Source of the DNA: Blasia pusilla
Lineage: Eukaryota > Marchantiophyta > Marchantiopsida > Blasiales
Direction of reading: 5' to 3'
Assembly: GCA_050084515.1 (NCBI GenBank)
Contig: CM114272.1
Span: 7,130,001-7,194,000, forward strand
Length of the DNA: 64,000 nucleotides
The position numbers were made by a program, and so were the translations under genes. Below are positions 55,068 to 64,000 of this stretch, piece by piece. The first letter of the stretch is position 1. Each line of letters begins with the position of its first letter. The notes beneath the pieces are model-generated. The model was given only the letters and a program-made list of their open reading frames with translations. It ran no database searches and was not told the origin of the DNA.

Positions 55068-56522
55068 TCACACCAAGCCTCTTGCACTAGGCGATCTTGA
55101 ACTCCAAAGTGGCACATCCAACGATGAGGATACCACTACTGCAAAACTAGGGAGCTCCTCATGCACAAGAGAATCCATAGCAGAAAGGTTACCCTCCAAA
55201 AAGTCTCCTGGCCAAGTGACTACTCCACTAAAACCAGCCACAGATGCTAACATTGTTGGGGAAGACCCTCCTGGTCGAGTCCCATAAATAAATCTCACAA
55301 GAACCTGGCTCATACGTCCATCCCCGGACTGCCAACCAAGTCTATAAGACGCTATCTCATTCCAGTAGTCCATCTGAAAACCCATCGGGTACAATATTGC
55401 TCCTCCAACTAGTACATCATACGACTTGACTGATGTGACCACTGCAGGTACTCCCAACTTGGAGCTATCTGTCGCATGATTTGGTCTCAACTGTACAAAC
55501 AACTTCTCTCGTGTCATGAAATGAGACCTATCATTGGCTCCTCCAAGTGATGTGTTAATCTGGAATAGGCAAGGCTCAAGCTATGACCTCCGAATATCCA
55601 AACCAATACATGCTCCCTTTCCCAACATCAAAGGTTGGGCACCAGAGTCTAACAAGACTCTATCTGGTCTATACACCTGTCCTATAGGACTCACCAATCG
55701 GAATATCCCACCCCGGTTGTCCAACATACAAACACCAGGTTGGCCTCTCACAATCAATGGCTGGCCAGGCTGGTAATGCATCCATCTTCGCCACTGCTGC
55801 CTGCCAAGTAGCACTGGTACTCAATGCTACACCTGACATAGAGGGTTGCTCCACCGCAACACCCTCATCCACCTCAGCACATGTAGCAGTAACACTCTCA
55901 CGTTCACACAACGTGGCTGCTAGCTGAAATACAGGAGCTAAGTCAACTCCTAAGGCCATCAACTGAGTGGCTGAAAACAATGGGGATCCCAACACTGAAG
56001 TTGCCATCCGCAATACTGCATTGGATGCTGCATCCGTGTCTACTACACGCGATGTAGATGCCTTAGTCCCCACTGTAGGCTCAATAGGCTGCATAGGAAC
56101 CATGGATGGAGTCCTAAGCACCTCACACAACAAGAATGACTGGGGGAGCCTAACCTGCCTCCCAGCCTCACCCCTGTGTGGGTCCAACTCCACAATAGCA
56201 CCACGTGGCTCTGACGCTCGAGTGGCTCCTCTTGTAACTGCAACTGATGCCTCAATGCGTGTTGCACTTGCCATATTAGAGAGATCATACTCTCCATAAG
56301 AGGTGGAAGCCTCTGCTCCCAAACCTGCTCTATGCTGGATACTAGCCATAGTAGCCAACCTCTGCTCCAACTGCTCAATCTGGCAGCCATAGCTGACTCT
56401 ATTGTAGTGGTAGGAGCAGCCACCGTAGGCTCTCTAACCGCTGGTCCACCTCTACCACCCCTACCACCTCTACCACCTCGGCCTCTCGCAGTTGCTCTAC
56501 CACGGCTCTGGCTTGATCTCAA
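55068..56522 (-). pseudogene. Gag-protease linker and aspartic protease of element E
   Basis: The active site is intact: VLLDSGAQPLMLG (DSG at 55641-55649). In the next frame follow VKSYDVLVGGAILYPMGF, MDYW and GWQSGDGR, the same block as in element B. The upstream linker (55850-56520) contains GRGGRGGRGGRGG and a moderately conserved segment with SVLGSPLFSATQLMALGVD. A frameshift at about 55580 separates active site and C-terminal half. Confidence 0.75.
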
Positions 56523-56524
56523 CT

Positions 56525-57770
56525 CTAGATGAAGATCAAAGCAACGCTCTCAAGGATGACTTGGTCTCCCACAATGATTACACTGAGTTGGGGCTGATTG
56601 AGGTCCATCCTCCAAAGTCCGTCCCCATCCTCTTGGGGACAAAACCTTCTAACATGATCACCTCCACATGTCCAACATGACTGTCCTTGCTGCGAGGCAA
56701 CAAATGAAGGCAATGGTCTCTGCGCAAGCGTCCCTCTAGGACCTAACCAAGGTCGTGTGGACCCCCCACGACTCCCACTCCTACTACCACCACCACTACT
56801 ACGAGACTGTGAGGTGGAGTGTTGAACACGAGAAATAGTAGCTGTATCCCTACTGAATGCGGATATCACCACCCTCTCCTCCACCATGTTAAGCTCAATC
56901 TTCTCAGATAGAGCAAACACATGGGCCAATGTGGCTGAATCATCACTCATAAGAGTAGCATCACGTACCCTACGGCGCAACTCTCTATCCAAGATCCCAT
57001 ACCAAAACTGGACTACCTGAGCCTTAGTCACACCCTGGGTAACTGAAATCAAGCGTCGCATACGAGTGTATGCCTCACAAAGACTCTCACCAGTCTTTCG
57101 CTCAAAGTCGTGAAGACTCCTCAACTTCTCTGTCTTCACTCCCTGATAGTTCTTCTTCAACCTCTTGAAGAACTCTCCAACCGGGCTGAACGATGGTGGG
57201 GCACTAATACCTCCACTAGTACCCCCACTGGTACCTCCACTGGTACCCCTACTCCGGCTTATACTCCCACCACTCAATGTCGGGCTGGCTAACACAGTAA
57301 GAGCACTACTACCAATTCCACCATGGGTGATAGACACATAGCTTGGAGACCAATATTGTCTCCACGCCTCAATCTCAGCAGCATGGTCCCTCTTAAACTC
57401 ATGGTAATCATCCATAGGTGGTCCCTCCAAGTGCTGAAACAACCCCTTCCAACAACGTCGCGTTCCGCAACATCTGCATATTACACCACGTATCAAACTC
57501 CTGAGTGAAGTCCTCCAACTCAATGGTGCCCAGTGCACCAGAGTATCGTCGTGGGCCCTTCATGGCCCCATACATCCCGTCCATGCCCCAAATCAATGGA
57601 GCTGCAACACTCGATAACAACGTAGAAGACTTGGTGTTTGGAACACCCTCGTCCTCTTCTTCATCAACCGTCCGAAGTGGAAAAGGTAGCTGATACCTCA
57701 ATCCACTCCGTGTAAAACCACCACTGTCCCCAACGAGATCACCAGACAACTCCGTGATGACCAACACCAA
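56525..57770 (-). pseudogene. Gag of element E
   Basis: Starts with MVLVITELSGDLVGDSGG; the capsid-like helices include GPPMDDYHEFKRDHAAEIEA, FKRLKKNYQGVKTEKLRSLH and RMRRLISVTQGVTKAQVVQF; the first zinc knuckle is CWTCGGDHVRRFC. The second, CNHCGRPSHP, is interrupted by TGA at 56550-56552 where Arg (CGA) would be expected, then ERCFDLHLEL continues. Gag packages the element RNA. A frameshift at about 57470 splits the N-terminus. Confidence 0.8.
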
Positions 57771-59760
57771 TGCCGCATCACCACCAAATCACCACCACTA
57801 AGTTACCAAGTGACGTCGATGTCGCTGTACTATTCTAGCTCTACTAGCTATGGGTGTGGGCAACCTAACCTATCATCACCACAAGAAGCCTCCCACGGTC
57901 TACTGGTCATCACTTTTGTCTCACCATGAGAGAAACAAATATAGTCTGACTAGTCATCACTCCAGCCTCACTACCGGTAGCACACAGGAGTAAAACTACT
58001 CTCGAAATCAGCATCAGCCCTAACAATGGGCGCGCAAGCAAGAAGCAACGATGGAGGGGATTCAAATACAGGAAGTCCAACGAAAACCCTCCAATCGCAA
58101 ATGGAAGTACAAAAAGAAAATCAAGGTAACACAATCCACCAAACGTGGCGCCCCCTGAATCCACAGAAACAACCACACAAATCTAACGCAATAGTTACTC
58201 CGCCGGTGGTCGATGACGTGCTAGTCGCACTCGCAGCACCTGAAAATGTCACCTGCATGGAGAGGCCACACCGTAATATGCGCTAGAAGTCCATCAACCA
58301 AAAACCCGAGATGCATAAAAGCGCCTAACGCATCTCCAAATAACACCAAATGAACTACACCACTGTGTACACAGGCATAGTTAAGTACTCAGCAGTTAAG
58401 CGTCTTCCAGACAAAATAGTCCAAAGATGGGTGACCAATTATGCAACACTCAACTTACAAATCCTGCAAAAATTGCTTCACGCCCACGCAAGCAAGCTTG
58501 CTTGCTTGTTCCTTGCTCCTTACTCCGCCTCTCACCCCGAGCTACCACGAGTTGCCTCGAAGCCTCGAAACCTCAAAACGCCAAGAAATGCTCGAGACAT
58601 GCCCCTATTGCCACGCTTCGCTATGGAGAGAGGCCCAACCAGGGCGCCCCCAGCGGGATAGGCGTCTCCAACAATGGACGAGTCACCAACCAACCAGCCC
58701 CTCCGAAAACTTTCAACCAGCAATTACTCCACATATCTTGGACCAAAATTGAATCTGTTTTGACTAGAATTCAATTGGTCACCATAGTTACCTCTCCACA
58801 AAAAATCAGCTACAACCAAGCTCTGTACTCTGAGCTAAAAATCAGACAAACTTGCTGTCCATACGCCTCCAAAATCGCAAATCCGACAACGCTTCCGCCC
58901 AGATTCATGCACATAGAAATCTGCAACACTCTTTCACCACAGCAGCAATCCGCTCCACACACTCAAGCAGATAGCTTCACATGAGATCACAATAGAGGTA
59001 GCAATAGGAACGTCCAACCTACAAAGCTTCCGCACTCCAAGCTCTCCACATTAGAAAACCGTCGAACACGAACCAAAATCTTCAATCTTTGATAACTTCC
59101 AATCCCTTTGAGAAATCCGGCGATCTAAAGTGCGTTGGAAAGCTCTCAGCAAGGCGCTTCTAAATTGTGTTGGAAAGCTCTCAACAAGGCGCTTCTTTCC
59201 CAACCAACCACACAAGATCCACACCTCCAACATAGGCCACAAGCCACGAACATCCACGGTTGAGTATACAATCAGCCCTAACCAGATCCTAGTGATCTAC
59301 GATCAAAGCTACCATCGATCTACTCTACTTCTTTGAGTGAAATCCGTGAAAGACCTATTATCATAAAACACGTATAGAATCACATACAATCGAGCCAAAC
59401 CCACTCCATGATGGGAGAATCCAAGTCGAAGCTTGCGGGAACCACCATAGCCAAGAGCTCTACTCACTACCAAGGCTAACTCCCAACGCAATACGCTCAA
59501 CTCAAAGAACTAACTATTCTTTGAGTACACTCCACACTATACCCTCCAACCTAAGGGCGGGCCCTACTGGAAAAGTCACCCTCAACGGAGTAACCCCCAA
59601 CCCTATGTATGAAATCGCATCCCTACCTAGACACTACGGCCCTACATAAGGTATGGCCTCTACTAGCATACTATACTCTACAACATAATCTGTATGGTCA
59701 TGACAAATGCCTCTAGGTTGGGTCCTTTCCTCCATCCCATCAATATCCTACATAGGGTTT
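57771..59760 (-). other. Leader and probable 5' LTR of element E
   Basis: No coding sequence. Contains a tandem pair of about 33 bp (GTTGGAAAGCTCTCARCAAG at about 59132 and 59169) and a short palindrome at about 58490-58506. LTR ends and primer binding site could not be fixed. The right boundary is set only by the coding fragment starting at about 59760. Confidence 0.4.
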
Positions 59761-60459
59761 TTATGTACCAACAGTAATAGCTCCAATAGAAGTTCTGCAT
59801 GAGTGGAGAGGCCAACAAACTCCACTTGGTGAGTTAAAATTCTATGTGTGAGTATTTCAAACAATGACATTAGATTTAGGTTTTATCAATCTTAGTTTTT
59901 TTGTGTGTGAAACCTGTTTTGTTTTCTTACTTGAACTACATCTTTCTCGATAGATTCATCTCTTAAGCGTATGCGCCGCAAAGAAGTTTACGAGAAGTGG
60001 AAGGTAGCCAACTTGATTCGCAAACGCACAAGGCTAAAACGTAAAGTACAGGTGACAGAAAAGGGTGAGATTGTTTATGGTTTTGAAGGAAAAAGGGGTT
60101 GGGTTGGGTTGCGTTTGAAGACTACTGAAAAGGCTTTACAATTTCCGGGCCGAAGGCTGGAGTGCTTTCCGGCGGGCGTTTTAGTATCAGACCCGGCGGC
60201 AGCCCGCACGGCCCTCGAGAATCCGCTTGCTAAGGCAGAAGAGGAATGGGATAAGGAATGGGGATTCTTGGTTTTGGCTTGGGGTTTAAGGGCCTTATCA
60301 CTAATCAAGATTGAGCCCGACCTGTTCAACATCATGGGGAGGGAAAACCTTAGCAAACTGATTGGTCTCAGGGAGCAATACCATAGCGCGCTCGATAAAC
60401 TCATGAGTAGAGAGACATACTACATTCGATGTCTACACCAATCAAAATATTCCAAATGA
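59760..60459 (+). pseudogene. Unknown gene fragment with one phase-consistent intron
   Basis: A first segment (about 59760-59828) reads APIEVLHEWRGQQTPL and ends at a GTGAGT donor; the intron is 59829-59953 (125 nt, ends TCTCGATAG); the second exon continues in phase as SSLKRMRRKEVYEKWKVANL and stays open to 60459. The protein part is basic at first (RKRTRLKRK), then has FPGRRLECFPAGVLV and GFLVLAWGLRALSLIKIEPD. I do not recognise the family. It is cut on the left by the leader of element E. G+C is higher than in its flanks, so it may be a captured or stranded piece of a host gene. Confidence 0.5.
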
Positions 60460-60760
60460 ATTTGGAGATATTATAACTTTGGCTTCTAGTTTTGATATTG
60501 AGATTGCACATGTTCAAATAAATCACATTCATAAGAGTGTAGACATAAGTTTCCAACTAGTATCTAACTATAGCGATTAGTACTATCTAGTTCTAAATCA
60601 TAGGATTGTCAATAGTTATTTGAAGCTCTTGCAATATCAAATCAAGGGATGTTTCCACTACTTTATCCAAAGCAAGAGGGATGTCTCAAGTAAGGATCTA
60701 GAAGATGCAACATTTTTCCACAGGAATTTTGATGAGGCTATAATAATGTGTATTATTATG
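60410..60760 (+). pseudogene. AT-rich coding-like fragment, unknown
   Basis: In another frame than the preceding exon, the plus strand reads DVYTNQNIPNEFGDIITLAS, then a segment with SFDIEIAHVQINHIHKSVDI, a stop, and HRIVNSYLKLLQYQIKGCFH and DLEDATFFHRNFDEAI. The composition is protein-like, but no motif is recognised. The change in base composition at about 60405 marks a junction of unrelated DNA. Confidence 0.35.
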
Positions 60761-61153
60761 AATTTTTATATGCAATAGATTTGATAATAATTTTTTAGTT
60801 GGAGAAATGAAGATCCTCCATCCTAGGTTTCGCATTAACTGAATATTTGAAATATTGTTTTGAAAAATTCTCAAATATTGAATTCGGAGTTTTCCGTTCA
60901 ACATCCTATAATTGATTGGATATCAATTTTTTACTTTGAAGGAAATAAAAAACCCTAATATTCCATAACTCTCTTAAAAATTCAAAACAAGTTCATATCA
61001 AATATTTTGCTCAATCCCTTTCGCATGCTTGAAAGATTTCATATTTGAAAGATTGGGATGTGAAAGAGATAGACATCTTGAGAAGCCTTCACGTTGAACC
61101 ATGAAGATGAGTTCATGGTCTTTAAGATTGAAGCCATAATAGAATGGAAAGAA

Positions 61154-61275
61154 AGTTCCTTCAAGGACTAATGACCTATGATTATGGCCCCAAATGGATG
61201 CCTTAAATGCCTTAAATGCTCGAAAAGCTGTATTGTTGGGGCCATAATCATAGGTCATTAGTCCTTGAAGGAACT
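61154..61275. repeat. Perfect 39-bp inverted repeat, 44-bp loop
   Basis: 61154-61192 (AGTTCCTTCAAGGACTAATG...) is exactly complementary to 61237-61275. The transcript would fold into a long perfect hairpin. The lack of mismatches implies recent origin or gene conversion. Confidence 0.95.
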
Positions 61276-61803
61276 ATCTTCAAGGGCTGTGAATAGATTC
61301 CATGTTAGCAATGCACTCATTATTCTTGCCAGAGTGTCCACATCGGATTCAGATTAGTCGTGTTCTTTAATCACTATATTAATTTTCTCTAACCTTCGGA
61401 GTCCGAATAAACTTACGGCTTTAAATTAAAAAACTGGCGGCATTCTGGTTTGTTGTAGTTCTTATTTGATCTAAGAACACCCATACGTAAACTAGGAACA
61501 TCCACTTACTCCTCAAAGAAGGAGAGGATAAACATAGGCAATGTTTGACGTAGTTACAAAACAAAACCCCGATTAAAAAGTGAACATATTACAAGCGTCT
61601 AAGGGAAGGACGGAAGTAAAATTGTCCCCTAAATTGAAGACAAAATTCCCAAAAAAAGTGGTTAACCTCTAGTAAACCCTAAATACATGTCCAAACTAGT
61701 TCCTACCCCCTTTCAGTCAATTTATTACGGAAGGGCTTGATCGACTTCAATAGCATATCTTCGAGAATCTACATCAAATAAGCTTTTCGAGCATTTAAGG
61801 CAT
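61207..61803. repeat. 23-bp inverted repeat overlapping the hairpin loop
   Basis: 61207-61229 (ATGCCTTAAATGCTCGAAAA...) lies in the loop of the 39-bp hairpin and is the exact reverse complement of 61781-61803, 551 bp away. Confidence 0.9.
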
Positions 61804-61838
61804 CCTCTGACGCTCATTGAGCTCGTCTGCATTCATGT

Positions 61839-62646
61839 GTGGGTACCGGAGCGGGGGCGTGGCTTACTGCAAATCCTCTTATTCTTCCATTTCGTCTTCC
61901 TCGAAGTATATTCTCGACAGCTTTGCGGTTACGCCTTGGACTTCCCCATCCTTCTCTATTAGGTGTGCCAAATTATGTATGTCGGGATCCCATTGATGCC
62001 AAGGTTATCCATACTCTCCGATGTGCACATGGTGGAGAATGAACGGCCACACATGATGTCATTAGAGAGGCGGTAGCATCAGTGGCTCGTACTGCAGGAT
62101 ACACCGTTGGGCAAGAGCAACTCAATGTCCTACCTTCAACCACACAAGCAACCTCTCGTCGGAGAGTGGATCTTGTTATGTCTCAAGGTGGATTCCGGAC
62201 ACTAGGTGATGTGGTGGTTACTGATCCAACAAGTCCTGACTTAGTGTGTCGAGTTGCAAATACCAAAGGTTCGACGGCGGCGGAAGCTGCCTCAAGAATG
62301 AAGGAGTTAAGTTATGCTATGAGACATGCGACTGATAGATTTATTCCTTTAGCAGTAGAAGTATTCGGTCATTTACATGTGTCTTTTGATACTTCCCTGA
62401 AAACATGTGCTCACCACTCCCTCGAGAATCATCATCTTGCCCCTTTCCCATAATCCTTCTCTCTTTGTAGTTACTACTTATTTTCGGCAATGCATCTCAT
62501 TGGCCTTACAACATGCAAAAGCCTTGACATTGATACATCGTGCGGACGTGGTGGGGGGTCGCTCGCCTCGTCGTCCATTCATGTCTGACCAACCACTCGT
62601 GTTCTTGTCAGATTTGTTTCAGATTGTCAATCGTGTAGTTCGTTGA
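61839..62646 (+). pseudogene. C-terminal remnant of a non-LTR retrotransposon RT with endonuclease-like domain
   Basis: The plus strand reads GTGAGAWLTANPLILPFRLP, ALRLRLGLP, a zinc-like stretch ending IHTLRCAHGGE, a TGA (62040-62042) where Arg is expected, then TATHDVIREAVASVARTAGY, RRRVDLVMSQGGFRTLGDVV and a Pro-rich end; after a frame break ALQHAKALTLIHR. The H-x-C...GG-x-R...HD order and the D...DVxVxDP pattern are familiar from the C-termini of non-LTR retrotransposon proteins with a restriction-like endonuclease. No RT palm remains upstream. Exact clade not assigned. Confidence 0.5.
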
Positions 62647-62649
62647 ATC

Positions 62650-63697
62650 GTGTTTGCATTGGCTAGTTGCCATTTTATTTTTGCATTCCATTATCCAATT
62701 TTCCTTTCTTTGTCCTCTTTGAGGTTTATTTTATAATAAATTGGATATATATAAATTTCTAGCGGAAAGAAACAGACTGGTCGAAGAAAGAAAGATACCA
62801 AACCGGGAATCGAACAAAAGCGTGACCGCCATGCATGCATGCATGGGTAGGATCCACGGTTGTCGTCGTACTCGTCACTCAATCCAACGGTGGTCGCTCG
62901 TATAGATCGTAATAGAGGTCTAGGGAATCAGGGATGCCACTATTTCACGCTCCGGATGGCGCCGCCACTGTGAAAAGCTATGGGGAACGTCCTGCCTTAC
63001 CACACTGAAGCAGCACTGGCACATGTCGACCACGTGTCGTATCTGAGGCGGTGACACCTTGCTCACTGGGGCCGTGGGAGCGAGAGACGCAGTAACTGTA
63101 GTGCTGAGTTTACTTACGCTTATGGGATGAGGTAAAGAGCAGGACGGGATTGGGGAACTGGCGGGAGAGACACCGTCAGATCCACCCTACAACGGCTACG
63201 ATCTGCCTTCCATCCGAGCTCCGTTCGAAACTCTGGCCGGGATCCATACACCGGCAAGATTGCTGTTGCCGCGTATTTCTGTGCTGTAGTATGGCATGAC
63301 GTGGTTGAATGAGAAGTAGACTGTACGTGGTCGGGTCGTGAACGCCGGAAAGAGATTGTAAGTAGAAGAAAGGGACGTGAGGATTCTAAGAGCTAAGGGA
63401 CTGACGGTGGATCGGGCAGGAGTTTCTTGAAGACTCGAAACGGACGGGGGCTTCTTAAGTTCTTATTAATCGAGGCGAAGAGAACTATTTCCTCCTTTGC
63501 GCGCCTGATCTATGTATGGATTCTTCTGCGGCGCTGCAGCTGGTTTCGAAGATGGGGCGGAACATTCGTTTTGGTATGATGCTTGCACTCGGTGTTTAGG
63601 CGTCGGTACGCAGCGAGTGGGTGAGTCCAGTTAAATTTGGGATCGGCGAGGGTCGGAGTTTTGGAAAGTAAATCAGATTGTTTAGAAGTAGTCCACA
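62650..63697. other. Upstream region of the fasciclin-like gene
   Basis: No coding sequence supported. It includes a short (GCAT)n run at 62831-62846 and a CACGTGTCGTATC block at about 63030 that resembles a G-box. The TE-rich DNA ends at about 62.65 kb. Confidence 0.4.
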
Positions 63698-64000
63698 ATG
63701 GGGCGGAGTATCAGTGCAAGATTTTGGGCGGTGGTGATGGCGGTGCTGCTGGTGGCGGTGAGTACGAGCTGTTATGGAGTGGAAGCACAGCTTGCGCCGC
63801 TAGTAAGTCCTGTCCCTGCTGCATCGCCAGGATTTCCACCCATTTCTGCGCCGAAAGCTCCAGTAGCACCGCCGATGAAGACGCCTCCGGCTGTACAGCA
63901 AGTGTTGGAAGCGTTGCGCACGACCAATTTTACCACCGCTGCCAGGATGATTCAAAAGTACCTTCCGGATCTACGCAAGAACAGCACCCTGTTCTTACCC
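63698..64000 (+). CDS. Fasciclin-like arabinogalactan protein, 5' part (runs off the window)
   Basis: The ATG at 63698 opens a frame of 101 codons that continues past the window edge. The N-terminus is a signal peptide (FWAVVMAVLLVAVSTSCYG), followed by a Pro/Ala/Ser-rich stretch with AP, SP and TP pairs (SPVPAASPGFPPISAPKAP) typical of arabinogalactan glycosylation. A FAS1-type domain then starts (VQQVLEALRTTNFTTAARMI, KNSTLFLP). Such proteins sit at the cell surface or in the wall and affect adhesion and wall structure. The frame is uninterrupted and G+C-rich, as expected for an active gene. The rest of the FAS1 domain and any GPI tail are outside the window. Confidence 0.8.
   Translation, partial: MGRSISARFWAVVMAVLLVAVSTSCYGVEAQLAPLVSPVPAASPGFPPISAPKAPVAPPMKTPPAVQQVLEALRTTNFTTAARMIQKYLPDLRKNSTLFLP

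Larger units (their letters stand above)
52027..59760 (-). mobile_element. Element E: second, diverged methyltransferase-carrying Ty3/gypsy element
   Basis: Reading leftward: leader/LTR (about 59760-57771), gag (57770-56525), gag-protease linker and protease (56522-55068), methyltransferase (54960-54007), RT (53607-52805) and RNase H (52733-52083). It stops at about 52027, so integrase and the 3' LTR are missing. Domain order matches element B, while the protein sequences are clearly diverged, so it is a separate lineage of the same family. Multiple stops and frameshifts. Confidence 0.85.
60760..61838. other. AT-rich spacer with nested inverted repeats
   Basis: No coding sequence supported. 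It holds the inverted repeats at 61154-61275 and 61207-61803. Confidence 0.45.

Noticed and set aside
62831-62846. (GCAT)n run considered as a regulatory RY motif
   Set aside because: Four to five simple units with no supporting context; treated as a microsatellite.

Overview
This 64-kb window looks like nuclear DNA of a land plant. The support is a LORELEI-like secreted 8-cysteine protein, the start of a fasciclin-like arabinogalactan protein, a plant-type protein with a C-terminal Cys cluster, GT-AG introns and CT/GA-rich upstream regions. I lean to a non-seed plant (bryophyte) because the elements carry an unrearranged DNMT3-type methyltransferase and a PHD-tailed integrase, but the taxon is an inference.

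Host-type genes are sparse. They are: an intronless 482-aa protein (2941-4389, +); an unidentified multi-exon membrane-protein gene read on the minus strand between about 6986 and 12680; an orphan signal-peptide-like first exon (33943-34173, -) head-to-head with a three-exon LORELEI-like gene (34666-35409, +); a fragment of an unknown gene with one intron (about 59760-60459, +); and the 5' end of a fasciclin-like gene running off the window (63698-64000, +). Everything from about 13.6 to 33.9 kb and from 38.5 to 62.6 kb is dominated by decayed, nested transposable elements.

The main system is a family of Ty3/gypsy LTR retrotransposons, all on the minus strand. Element B (39401-49902) and element E (52027 to about 59760) are diverged from each other but share one layout: gag (CCHC zinc knuckles) - aspartic protease - a C5 cytosine DNA methyltransferase - reverse transcriptase - RNase H, with integrase kept only in B. 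The methyltransferase lies between protease and RT and has motifs I, IV (PCQ), VI (ENV), VIII and IX/X in the canonical, unrearranged order, closest to DNMT3. Element A (16695-20528) is a 3' half of the same family and its integrase ends in a complete PHD finger. So this family appears to have combined a DNA-methylating domain with a chromatin-reading domain. All copies are broken, and several stop codons fit C-to-T decay of methylated cytosines.

A second, older Ty3/gypsy element (D, about 21.25-30.5 kb, minus) of a different family has a recognisable tRNA-Met-type primer binding site. It is interrupted by a plus-strand LTR (26277-27541) of the first family, itself interrupted by a GC-rich minisatellite-bearing insert; a related GC-rich insert sits in D's integrase region. 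A solo LTR of D's family (40911-41913) sits in the integrase of B. Other remnants are a trihelix-like coding fragment (30521-31257), a non-LTR retrotransposon tail (61839-62646), a degenerate tandem array (50790-51860) and several perfect inverted repeats. No rRNA, tRNA or CRISPR was seen.
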